DNA of 64,000 nucleotides, from positions 1,660,403 to 1,724,402 of the forward strand of contig CM034594.1 in the NCBI GenBank assembly GCA_020091685.1, in the 5' to 3' direction. The notes beneath the pieces are model-generated. The model searched no databases. It was not told the DNA's origin and saw only the letters and a list, made by a program, of their open reading frames with translations. This stretch comes from Lutjanus erythropterus. Taxonomy: Eukaryota > Chordata > Actinopteri > Lutjaniformes > Lutjanidae. This document shows, piece after piece, positions 32,816 through 44,800 of this stretch. The translations under genes were made by a program, and so were the position numbers. How positions within the stretch are numbered: the stretch's first letter is position 1; every line of letters starts with the position of its first letter.

Positions 32816-33351
32816 AGAGCTGAAGAGGCAGGTTAAGTTGAAGGAGGTTAAGTGAAAGTTAAGGTTGACACACTTCAAGCAGTTCTAGTGGACGCTGAAG
32901 TTGAACAAGTTAAAAGAGTTATATGAGGTGCAGGAGCTGAAAAGTGTTTGTAGGAGATGAAGAAGCAACATGTCGGAGCAACAACTGACCATTTCATCCA
33001 TTTTTATACTAATCTTTTCTTGTAATTTCCTCTACAATTTCCTGTTTTATCAATTTTATATAGTTTAATATGTATATTTATTGTCATTACAATTAACAGT
33101 CTTTAAGTTCAAACGTTATGAGAATAGTTAATGAATGCACATACATCAGACATGTACACATGTAAATAGTTATATGGGCCTCTTATGTAAATGTACACAC
33201 ACACACACTCAGAGTGTCATGTACACACACATATGGAACCGTATCATCGCTGCATTCTAAATGACCAAGCCAATCAAATTTGCCTAATGAGACATCTGGC
33301 ATTCTGCCTGCATGTGGATGTCAAGCCCAGAAACAGCTGGGCCTTCACACA

Positions 33352-33471
33352 AACACACACACACACACACACACATTCCCTTTCTCTTCTCACACTTTAT
33401 CACTGCTGTCAGATCTGCTGGAAGACAGAGAAAGAAACACAGAGAAACACACTGAATCACACATTTATTGG

Positions 33472-33508
<37 letters not shown>
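33352..33508. repeat. Two (CA)n microsatellites
   Basis: CA runs at 33352-33375 and 33473-33508. The His/Thr-rich open frames here are artefacts of the repeat. Confidence 0.95.
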
Positions 33509-33510
<2 letters not shown>

Positions 33511-33823
33511 ATTTAGGAAAGCATTGAGGAAGGAGTCGTGGTCAAGACTATACTGCCCAATACACATTGTCACACACTCGCTTTCTCACACACAGTTCTT
33601 TCACACATGTGATATATTATGCATACATGAGTGTGTGTAACGCACTCACCACAGTCATAAATTAGATATATGGCAGTGGTGGTGGCGGCAGTGGAGGAGG
33701 GGGTCCGCAGAGAAGAGAAGACGAGTGCGTGTGCATTTGTGTGTATGTGAAATCAGGAGGGGGGGCACAGATGGCTGTGGCCTGAGGCAGTTGAGGTACT
33801 GCAGCTAAACATGGAGGCTGCAA

Positions 33824-33853
33824 TACACACACACACACACGCACACACACACA

Positions 33854-33913
<60 letters not shown>

Positions 33914-33917
33914 GACA
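33824..33917. repeat. (CA)n microsatellite with short interruptions
   Basis: About 90 bases of CA dinucleotides, broken by GCAC, AGAC and ATAT steps. Confidence 0.95.
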
Positions 33918-35329
33918 ATTAACTGTGTGTGTGTGGTGGGGGCTGTGTGCTCACATCTACAAACATACTGTATAAAAAGAGAAATAAGAGACAAAGATTG
34001 TTAACTAATTAACTATTCTAGAACCATTTTAGTTTTAAAAATTAAAAATTATGAACTAGAAACCTTTTCTAAAACAAAAAACATTTTTTCATAACATGAT
34101 CATATAAATTAATGACCACTGCCCTGCAGTATATAAAGTAGTCAGAATAAACTCCACCTCGACCAACTACAGCAATAAAATTCAGCTCTCACATCAATGC
34201 ACCACTGCTTGTCTTGTATTATTATAAAGTACAATAATTTCTTGGAAACCAATCACAGAAAACATCATACTATGAAGTTTATTATCAGTAATACATACAA
34301 AATACTACTAGCATTAGTATTAGCCTCTCACATAAAACAAAAACAAAAAACACAATGACTGCAAGTTTTTTTTTAAATAATTTTAACTATGTGGGCATCT
34401 TATACATCCTGAAATTGTAAAGAAATGTAACCCTTACAAATGAATTATTAAGGTGTCTGTATGTAACATCCTAGTGTGACATAAAATGAGTACTGCAGTT
34501 GGACACATAGACAGTATATTAAATATGTTGAAGCCCTATTTAATATATGATCCATGGTTGTGGCAAATTCTGGCTCTTGCCCCTTCCTCACCCGTCCTAA
34601 CATTACACTTTGATAATAACAAGCGAGGATGAGTCTTACACCGTGAGTTGATCAGCTTTTTATAACTCTGTCAGTGCAAAGCTAAGTCCATTATCCCGAA
34701 AAACAAAAGCTTAAAAGTTAAGTGACTGCCTGCCAAACCCGGCTAACATACTGCTCAGTTTAACCGTAATAAACATCTGCTCTTTCTAAAAGATTATTAA
34801 TGATTTCTTACAACTCAAAACAGACACTTGCTAATTAACTCTGTGTAAACGGACAGAATGTGAAACAGGCAAACAAAAATATTCTGCACAGAATAGTGGT
34901 TTCAAACATGCTGACTGTAGCCAGTATTTCAGCTTAGTTTCTTTCATCTCTAATGATATATCATGGTAATTTTATGATTTGTAGTAAATATATTACATAT
35001 GGGTTATATGTCAACTTCAGCTTTTTTGGCATGTTCTATTGCCTCAGTTTAATAACTGAAATATAGTCACATTTTGCTAAAAACGATGACCTGTGCTGCT
35101 GCACTTTCAGCTCAGTAATGCTCCTGTATCAGTTCAGATGAAGTGTTGGGTCTGACTGCATCTTTACTGTGCCGGCCTGCCTTGTCCTCATCTGTCACTT
35201 GTCTCCTATAATACATGTTAGTGTCTTTGTCTTCGCTGTGGCCGCTCAGAGGCTGTCACCATCTAGCAGCTTGCCTCTGTCACGGCTCGTTCACACCAAC
35301 AACACAATAAAACTTTCGCCCAGGCTCTT

Positions 35330-35510
35330 TCTCTTTTTAACCCTCCTCCTACTTCTTTTTCATTCCCTCTCTCTGTCATTCAGTTCCTCTCTGCTCTTCC
35401 TCTTCTCCTCGCTGCATTCCTCCATTCCTTTCTCTTTCTCTACCCCTCCCTCTCTCTTACCCCCTCCGTCCTCCCACCCCTCCCTCTCTCCCACTTGTCT
35501 GAACTCTGAC
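35330..35510. repeat. Polypyrimidine (CT-rich) tract
   Basis: About 180 bases almost free of purines on the plus strand. It produces a spurious Ser/Leu/Pro-rich frame. Intergenic, with no gene border nearby. Confidence 0.85.
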
Positions 35511-37164
35511 AGGTGTGTAATTGAATGATTAATGACTACCAGAGTACCCCCCCCACCCCACACACTCTCTGACTGCCTCACACTTCATGTTAAAATGGAA
35601 TTGTGCATATTTATGCACACTCATATTCATGCGCTGACACACGCAGCCGTGCACATTTTCACATTACACATGTGTATTCATTTTGTTTCGATAGCCCAAA
35701 TGGTCAAATTCAAACCAGTGGGACTCTGCTCATGATGGAGACATTATAAAGAATGTAACTATACACTGAATGCAATATATATATGATCCTGCACAGGGCC
35801 AACACTGTACAAGTGCTGCAGCAGAGCTCATTTTAAATTACAATCACACTGTTGTCATTTTAACAAAATGTTTCAAACTATATGAATTTTATGAAAAACA
35901 GTTCCCACAAAAATGTGTTTTTGATTTCAGTCATTTGCTAAAAATCAACCAAAACCTCATACCTCTGATTTGTGAAGTCAAGGCAGATTTATCTGCTGCA
36001 GTACGATGCACTCCACCTCCCTATATGCTGTATTCCCTTCTAACCACAGTACACAAACACTGAAACACAATGCACGTAAATGCATTCAAGCACTTTCTCC
36101 CTCCTCTCTCCTCTTCATTTGTCAACATGAAGTCAACAGATTTTATGCAGTCTTATTCCCACCATCTAATGGAGTCTGTGTTGGTGAGAGAAAAGGCTGG
36201 CAATCTATCTGAACCAATCATAAACTGAGGCTATGACTATGAATTATACTGTGAGTGAGAGCTGTACACTGATGTATGAATAAAGTATGTGTTGTTGATT
36301 TTCGCTGCTGAGATCCCTGCCTGGGTTGTGATGTCGCAGGATTATAAATTTCATAATCATTGTTTTCAAATGGAGGAAAAAAGGGCACCGTTATACAGCA
36401 GAGCAACAGGTTCAGCTGTTGTAGGAATAAATGATTTGTAGAGCCAGAGTGATTCTTGATTTCTAAGGCTGATACTGATAATGATATTCAAGCCTATCTC
36501 CTCAAAATTGTATTTACACACCATCAATTTGTTTAGCCAACTGCACTGTTATAGAGAAATTTAATTAATATCCGGATAATGTTCACTGACAATGTTTTTT
36601 TCCAGTGAGGGAAGTGCTACATTTTAGCATTGCCAGCAAGCTGCATGGAGATGGTCAGGGTGAATGGAGGCAATGTAAAACACGGGATTGAAGTGTGTGT
36701 CTTGAATTGCATGTATTAGGTTTGCGCAGCAAAAACACCATGGTAATTACCAAGAGAAATTGCATGGGCTTGGTTAATGTTTAAAAAATTAACTTAGCCT
36801 GTCTTGTGGTTCAAGTTGTATTGTATCGGATTGTTTGGTATGTTACTATTAAAGTTTTCTGTATTGAAACAAGATCATGATATTTACCAAAACCAAGTTC
36901 TATGAGGCCCTAAACAGCATTATAAAAAATACTGTGGTACAACTACAAATGGATATTGTTGGAAAACAAATTATTTAGATTGTCGGTGAACATTTTACTG
37001 ATTCATTGACATCAACATTTGCAACTTGGCAGACATGCTCAGTAACAAACCATTAGTTCCTCATAGTTTGACTTGCCAGGAATGAAGCATGTTAACATTA
37101 TTGATTCAGGAAATGACCGGGAATTAATTGATTTGTGGATTCACACTTTTTAAATAAAAATACT

Positions 37165-37350
37165 TTTTAATGTTTGGGCTTGGGTCAAGGTGTCAAATAT
37201 AAGACTAAGTGAAGTCATGAGTCATGATATGTTGAAGTCCATATCCAGGTGCAAATCTTTTTTGATTTTGTCAAATCGAGTCTAAAGTCAAATTTGTGAC
37301 ACGAGTCAGATTTGAGTCCAAGTCATGTGACTCAAGTCAGGTACAGCCTT
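37165..37350 (-). repeat. Interspersed repeat, inverse of the 24765-24930 family
   Basis: GAGTCATGAGTCATG, CAAATCGAGTCTAAAGTC, GAGTCCAAGTCATGTG and GACTCAAGTCAGG repeat the same word set in the opposite sense. Confidence 0.5.
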
Positions 37351-39649
37351 GCAGACGCTAACACTATAGACGCTAAGTCTTGTTTTAACATCTCTCAGTA
37401 CTCAGTACTAACTATTTGTTACTTACCTAAATAAATCAATATTTTGGCACAAAATGATTTTAAATGATTCTGTGGATTTTAAAATGATTTTATTACAGTC
37501 TGTTCTTCATAGCAACACTCTGCTATACAGAAATAAAAGACCTTAGAATCCTGAGATTCCCAATCAGAACCAATCAGAATCGAGTATTTAACAAAGCCAT
37601 GTAATAATGGTCAATATAGGCCTACTTAACTTTGCATGCATGCAGTGTTTAGTATAGTCTTACATGTGAGTACATTTGTATCTTGAGGAATTAGTGTTAA
37701 TTTGTTTTATGATAAATAAAAAATAAACCACATCCATGTTTTCCCACTGAGAGCTTTGCAGTGAGTTCACCTTCCAACCTTCAGGTCACACTGATATGTA
37801 GAAACAGTTTGGATGAAACAAAAGTTTTTACATGTTGTGAAAAGGAGAGAGGTGGAGGGGTGAAAGAGTAAGAGTGAGGGGCCCACACTGACCAGCATGT
37901 CCTATAGGAGTGAGTGTGCGGAGTGACAAAGAGAAATGAAAAGTGAAGGGGTGCTGGGGTCAGGACCTGGGTGCCAGGGAGAACAGCCATTTCCTGTTGA
38001 CCTCTGTTTGCACTCTGGCCCCTGACCCCCCCTCCTGCTCCAGGCCGAATGGGGGCAGGGTCGAGGGTTACTCAGTGTTTGTTGTGTGTTTGGGGTGCTG
38101 TGGGTGGATGCAGGGTGGCAAAAGGTGGAATTATGTATGGATGTTTGAGGGCTAAAAAGATGTAGTTCAGAGAAGAGGTGAAGGTTATGGATGGGCTGTG
38201 TGTATCATCAGGAGCTGTGAGGGAAAAGGTGGAAAACACTGAGGCTGTTTTGTAGTATTGGTACATGATACATGATATTATCCTTATTTTGGGTGATAAA
38301 CAAGTAGGACGGAAGCATGTGAGGGCTGAAAAAGATCTATACGACCCACAAGGAGATCTAGTCTGTGCACTGAAGCATTAAAGAAAAAATCAGTTCTTCC
38401 CTCCCTGTGATAATCCAGCCTGTGTGACAGATCACTGCAGCTGCAGCCCGAGGCCCCTGTCAGAGTTAAACAGATAGTCAGAGGAGGGGACGGAGCGACG
38501 TGACTTATGACTGAAAAAAGGGAGGAAGATTACACTATTTGTCAAGAAGGTGTCCTGTAAAAGGGAGTGGCTTTGATGGTGGTTTATTATGCGTGAGTGT
38601 CAGAACATTTCATGAAGGAGCCAAAATATTCTTGAGTGATATGGTTAACTGTTAATCAAGAGTGCATTGGCTGTTTTTAATCATTTCTCCTTCCTGTTTT
38701 TGACTTTGGTGTGTCTGAGAAGTTGTGAGTGAGGAGAGGAGAGTGTCTTTACACCATATATATGACACTGGTTTATAATTAATGGTACATATAATTAGAG
38801 TAGTTAGGAGAGGAGAATGGGGAAATAACATGTCTTACATCTACATGGATTGGTAAAAAAAAATCCAGGGCTGAGTTGGGCAGAAACAACAAGCAACTGA
38901 GGACCTTAAGGGGAGCCATATGCCCATTGCTGCTGTGTTTCAGAGGACAATTGCAAATCTGCAAAAGTCAGCAACATTTTTTTCTCATAATGAACCGTTC
39001 TGGAGTTGTTTTTTCACCATACTAACCTTTAGTAACAGAAAATCTACACATGAATGCAAAATCTGTTGGAAAGGGTCAAGATGTTTGTATCGGAAGTGTT
39101 CTTGTTTCTATATGTAGTCCAAGTAGAACTGACCAATTACACTCAAGCAGACTTTGGTTGCATGTAGGTAACCAGTCTGTCTGGATACAGAACACATTAG
39201 CGGAAATGCAAGCTATTGTCTGACTAAAATTTAGCTTTTTGATGACTTTGTTTTAAAAAATACAGAGTTTAGTTCATAGAGTGTAATTATTGGCTGAGTC
39301 CCAATTTCATGCTTAATTCTATACAGCATAAATTACATAATCTTCATAGTTCATTACAGAGAAATGCAATCTTATCTGGGAGTTCATACCTTTGGTTTGG
39401 CCATCAGTAGTGATATAGGATGGAAAACTCCCAACGTCAATCATTATATGAGATGATTCAACAAAATTGTAAATATGCCTGAATGACTATATAGTGGGGG
39501 TCCTCCCCCTGAAATTTTGAGCATCTTTTTTCCTGCACTCTGGTGAATTTTATGCACCAATTTGTGCCTTTGTTATATCATTTTATAGTGTAAATAAATG
39601 TCACACAAAATTCAGGCAACAAGGGAGAGTTCAAAATATAATGGAATAT

Positions 39650-39845
39650 AATGCAGTAAGGCTCTTACTGGGTAATACAAGGTCATGTGCTTGGCCCATT
39701 ATTATTTCTAATCTAAATAAACAATATTATTACTCTTATCTACTCGACACTCTGTACTCTACTATACTTGTAATGTCCATTTTTATGCAGATGATACAAT
39801 CTTGGTTGCATGTACCTATTTTCCAACTCAAGCTTGTCCCTGAAA
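39650..39845 (+). pseudogene. LINE reverse-transcriptase fragment
   Basis: One frame reads a VIQGHVLGPLLFLI-like stretch (canonical QGS.LGPLLF block), interrupted by a stop. About 100 bases later, in a broken frame, FYADDTIL appears, the catalytic YADD box of non-LTR reverse transcriptases. No longer open frame remains, so this is a short, dead relic. Confidence 0.7.
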
Positions 39846-40307
39846 GTTAATTAAACCAGATCCCAGGACTGGCGAAGTCTTGATACCCCATAAATACTGA
39901 ACTTGGACAGATTATCTTACAGTACTTTGCACAACATAAATGAAATGAATTTCAAAGCACATTAAAACTTGACAGTCTCATCCCATTGCATAAATTTAAA
40001 CTTTTAATTCAGAATATTTTAGAGATGTGTGTGATTGTTTGTGATCCTTTGTGTCCAAAGTCTCCAATAATTTCTTTCTGAGGTTTAAAGACCGCATTTG
40101 ACATTTTATTAACCACCCATGTACTCAGTGATTTTATACGAATTTGTCTCAAAATCATGAAAAAAAATGAGCAGTTTTCTTTGCTCTGAAAAGCTGGGGG
40201 TGTGTCCACTCTGCTGTCTCATGGCCAAACACTGCTACCACCTGAAAATAACCTAAAACATGGACGCTATAGCAGCTTTATTGGACATGTTGAGACATGT
40301 TTGAGAC

Positions 40308-40366
40308 ACCAGAGCCAGAGGATGGTTTGTGGGGGTTATATACTACTGGGGGACCATGGCTCTGGT
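40308..40366. repeat. Perfect 10-bp inverted repeat
   Basis: ACCAGAGCCA at 40308-40317 and TGGCTCTGGT at 40357-40366 are exact inverses around a 39-base loop. It lies within the possible meis3 3' UTR. Chance is not excluded. Confidence 0.5.
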
Positions 40367-40940
40367 ACGTCACCAAGCCATATTTCAGGTCTGTTCAAAA
40401 AATCCTGACACAGTTTACCCGTCTAAGTCCAGTTCCAAAAATCCAAAATCGACAATTTTTCAATCTGTGCAGTTTTTGTCTGCTGCACACTAAAAAAAAC
40501 ATCAAGTAAATTTCTAAAGTATTTATACATATAAATTTAGTAACCAAAATTTTAAAAAGTTTTAAAACATAAAGTATAAAAGTGGGACACATTGATTGAC
40601 CTGCATTTTTACTTTCTGCACAGTAACGACCCACTTCCTCTACACACACCAAACAAATGACTGTTGCTGCTATCAGAAACATAAAATCTCTCACCTCTTG
40701 CAACAGAGCAACAAACTGCCCACGAGTAGAGTCAGACAACACACACAAACAGAGGACCAGTGACAAATATTACAAAAAACATTTTAATACTTTAACGGTA
40801 TTTCCCATCATCATTCAGAAATGTTTCAGCAGTCCGAGCGGAGTGGAGTGGGAGCCGAAATGTTTCAAGAGTCCTTTGGCTGCAGCTCCCCTCACACACC
40901 GCCGTGACAGACAAAAAATGTACTAGAAATGCTTACAGAA

Positions 40941-40943
<3 letters not shown>

Positions 40944-40999
<56 letters not shown>
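40944..40999. repeat. (GT)n microsatellite
   Basis: About 24 GT units followed by GCGCGCGTG. Confidence 0.95.
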
Positions 41000-41000
<1 letters not shown>

Positions 41001-41744
41001 TTTTGTAGGAATGGCTTTCAGTGTAGTGTGTTGCTATGTGTGTGTATGTTTGCATGTGTGTAGGAAAGATCCTAAGGTAATGGACACCTGTTGGCATCTT
41101 AAGGAGGTCAGTGGTACGAGAGCGAGGCAGACTGGAAGTCATTCATAGTGTTTAGCTTCATGCTGAGGAAGAGCACTAATATTTCAACAAGCTCGCGTGA
41201 AGCTGCATCCGCCTGGAGTGGCACACATAAATATAAAAATAGAATAAGAAAAAACTCAAATCAGCTTTAAATAAAGTGTGTGTGAAGGTGTGTGTGTGTA
41301 TCTTTGACAGTCAACATGTGAAGGAAGACAGGGAGTACGTGAAGAAGGCGTGTTCACAGGATCAAGTCCCATCCGGTAACGTCCATGTGTCGTTGCAAAA
41401 TCCAGGGATAAATATTCATCCGTCCATCCAGTCTGATCGGCCATCCTTCCTGTGGTTCAGCAGGCATGATGGGAAGTGTAGTTTAAAGCATGTGTCTCGC
41501 CCACAGGACACAGTGGAGACATTTGGAGAGGAGGAAGCACTTCTACTCTGAGAGAGGTATGGCTTAAACCTGTGGGTCCAGACTGTGTGTGTGTGGAAGT
41601 AATGTTTATGTCTGCGTGTATGTGTGTGTGTGTGTGTGTTAGCGAGTGGAACAGCTACATTGAGGTCAGTGTCTTTCAGTGGGGAATGTAAACTTTCGGA
41701 GCAATGTGTCTTTTTTTCTTTAAATAGTGTTCTGTATGCGTCAT

Positions 41745-41790
<46 letters not shown>

Positions 41791-41835
41791 TATATATATC
41801 TCACCACACACACTCACATACACACATTCATACAG
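41745..41835. repeat. CA tract in presumed meis3 3' UTR
   Basis: A CA-rich stretch 40-130 bases past the meis3 stop, read as (UG)n plus an AUAU run in the mRNA. UG-rich 3' UTR tracts are known binding sites of CELF and TDP-43 proteins; use here is inference. Confidence 0.85.
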
Positions 41836-41875
41836 TAATTTGCCCTCACACAAACACCCCGACTCCCCCCCACAG

Positions 41876-44800
41876 CTAGTGTGCATGTATGTCCAGTCCC
41901 TGGGTGAGGAGCGGCTCTGCAGGATGTGCGTGCGGCGGCGGGTGGAGCAGCATGGCAGGGTGGGGGTGTGGACCCGGATAGGGGTGGAGGGAGGGTCCCG
42001 GGTGGGGTGGGTAGCCTGGCTGGGACAGTAGAGCGCCGGGGTAGTCACCCTGCAGAGAAGACATCCCCTGAAGACCTGGTGGGAAGACACAGAGGACAAG
42101 GTTACATTTTCAGTGTCGATAAAGTGGGATAGTTTTAGGATTTGGCTTCACTGAAGGCTAAATACTGAGCAGATATAAGTTACGACATTTAAAATAATCT
42201 GCCTTCCTCATTAAATTTTTTTTCTGAATGGCAAAATCTGTAATTTTCTGTAATAAATAATAAAATGACCACAATATGTCATCAGATTAAGGAAACATGT
42301 TAAGTTAAAAACTCGCTTCTCTGACAACAGTGCTACAGTCGAGGTGTCCTTTGAAATTGTTGTTCCAGCCTGTCTTGTGTTTTAATTTGCTGTTTAACGT
42401 TAATTAGAGTTCAAATTAATGCTGAATGCTCACTGAATGAGTAAGTGTCTGTTTATGAGTTGTAAGAAATCATTAAAATTCTTTTAGAAGGAGTAGGTGT
42501 TTATAATGGTTAAATTGAGCAAAATGTTAATGGAGTCTGGCAGGCAGTGAGACAGGCACTGAACTCAAACTGCATGTATTGAGTGTGTATTTTCAGAGCA
42601 GTGGTCTTTTATTTTCAGGATAACAGACTGAGCTTTAATTGGAGTTTGTAATGACTGACCCACTAGCAGGAAAACAGCAGAAAACATTAATTTTTGATTT
42701 ACTAACTGACTAGTGGTGTGTATTAAACAACTTTCTAAATAAGAGACTCTAATGACAGGTTCCAGTCTTTTGTTGTGTTTTTTGGGGGGTCTGCAAACCT
42801 TTAGTTCATATTTAAACATAACTTTGTCCCATGAGTTAACAAGTTTATTTATGTAAACCAAAGTTAACTAGAGCTTAATCAGTATTGAGGGCTTTCTTAC
42901 CCAAATTAAAATGGTTGAATGAATGAATGAATAAACAAATAAATAAATTCAAGTGCTGTCAGGACCTAGTAAGTATAAAAACAGGCTACTGTACCTGCTG
43001 TTCGAAGCCCGAGGTGGGCCTGTCCATCGAGCCCGTAGCCCCCAAGAGCTGCTCCCTCTGGGCTGTAGGGACCACCCTGACCTGTGAGACGACACATACA
43101 CCATCAGACACAAATATACAACACACACACACACACACTCAAATATACACAGAATTGTTTACACGGTGAGCGACCAGCTGACTGACTTATAAACACCGAC
43201 CTGAGCGATTTGACTGGTCAATCATCGGCTGAACTATTCTCCTCCTGGCGTTGATGAACCTGCACGGGGAGAGAGACATTAAGAAAGAGTGTGTTCAGAG
43301 AGAGAGGGAGAGATGGATGAGGCCACCCGTTAATGGAGAAAAAGGCTGACCGGGAGACTATTAACCTTTTCTATTTTACAACCACTTAACCCTTTCAGAG
43401 GGCAGAGTAAATCAACGTTAGGGCAGAGCAGGTATTGATCGCCCTGTGATAATTGATTGATCTGCATTGATTGGGTCACTCTGTGTGTCTGCTGCAGCCG
43501 GGGTACAAATAAAAACATGTATGTTATCATCTTACAAAATCCACTGTTTTATGCTCACACTTCATATTTTGGTGTTGTGTGTGACTGACTGTATAAATAT
43601 CCGAAGTGTAGAAATCAAACATTATGATAGAACTAACTGATCAAAAACATGGAAATGTCACATGTTAAATGCTTGTGTTTTTCCTGCGCAGATACATGTG
43701 TGCCTGGGGAGTGATAGAGGAATTTCGTGCTGATCTGATTATTGGATATTGATTTGCTATTCTGTTTCATGAACACAGAGCAAATGGATTTTTACTGCGC
43801 TGCAGGTTCAGAAGAAAATGCTTCGTAGGACATTTCTTCCCCCGTTACAAGCTTCTCTCTAATAAACTAGATTATAGTCTTCTCTACAAGTCTTGTAAAA
43901 GTGCTACCTTTCATTTAACTGACATTTATTGTGCACAAAATGTGCACAATAAAGAGATACTAAGCAAGGAATGTGGATTAAGTGAGGTGTAAAGTATAGA
44001 TACTGTTCATTTCTACAACGTCAATATGTCACTGATGTGGCAACAGCCATGTTGTTAAAGTGAAAGTTGATGCTCCGCATTTAAACATGACAGTTTAACT
44101 GATTATTGATAATCCACAGGGCTAGAATTAATGTATTGATTGAGTGTGCACTGACCAATTGTTGACCTGTAAGATGGTCAGTCCTGTGTCCTGTGCCAGC
44201 TGCTTCTTCTGCTCCTCAGATGGGTACGGGTGCTGGGAGAGGACACAAAGACATAAGGTTAAAGACATGAACGGTACATAGAGAAACTTCCCAACTTATA
44301 GATCTTATGTTACATACAATATGTAAGTTCTGCTGCTAGGGGTCTAAATACAAAAAGAATAACAAAAGACGTAGTTTGATGACATCTGAAGTATCGTGGG
44401 ATCATGGAAGTTGTTTTCTTCACTGTTAAACCACCACCACTGTAGATGAAAATCTGTCCGATATGATTCAGGCAGAATTCATATTCATGGACGAGATAAT
44501 ACTGAAGTTTTATTCATGTAAGTTTAGTCACGTTTGCCAACTTCCTTCCTTACTCTGTGACACATCTGAGGTATGCTGTGTTTTCACTGAAGTTATAGCA
44601 ACTAGCGGCTAGTAATCATCCCGTCATTTTGAATTAATTATCGATTTCTCTGGGTTTGAACATTTGGGATAATGTACGTGCACTAATCAACAAAATATAT
44701 AACATATGTCTAAAATTTTTAGAAGTTTTAATGTGGATTGTAACATATAAATGCTTGGTAACCATGGTAATTAGGATAAGGAAAAAAATTCATTACAGAT

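Larger units (their letters stand above)
30701..41875. other. rinl-meis3 tail-to-tail intergenic region
   Basis: About 11 kb between two convergent genes, including both 3' UTRs. It holds a degenerate minisatellite, dense CA tracts (33.3-33.9 kb), a pyrimidine-only block (35.3 kb), a LINE fragment (39.7 kb), a truncated TAGAGCC-type hAT end near 36440 and otherwise AT-rich unique-looking DNA. No coding exon was supported on either strand. Confidence 0.65.

Noticed and set aside
33191-33640. 149-codon His/Thr-rich open frame
   Set aside because: It is made by CA repeats read in frame; there is no splice or protein support.
33352-33917. Regular repeats that might suggest a CRISPR-like array
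   Set aside because: They are simple CA microsatellites in animal DNA with no spaced unique sequences.
35169-35528. 119-codon Ser/Leu/Pro-rich frame
   Set aside because: Produced by the pyrimidine tract; no recognisable domain.
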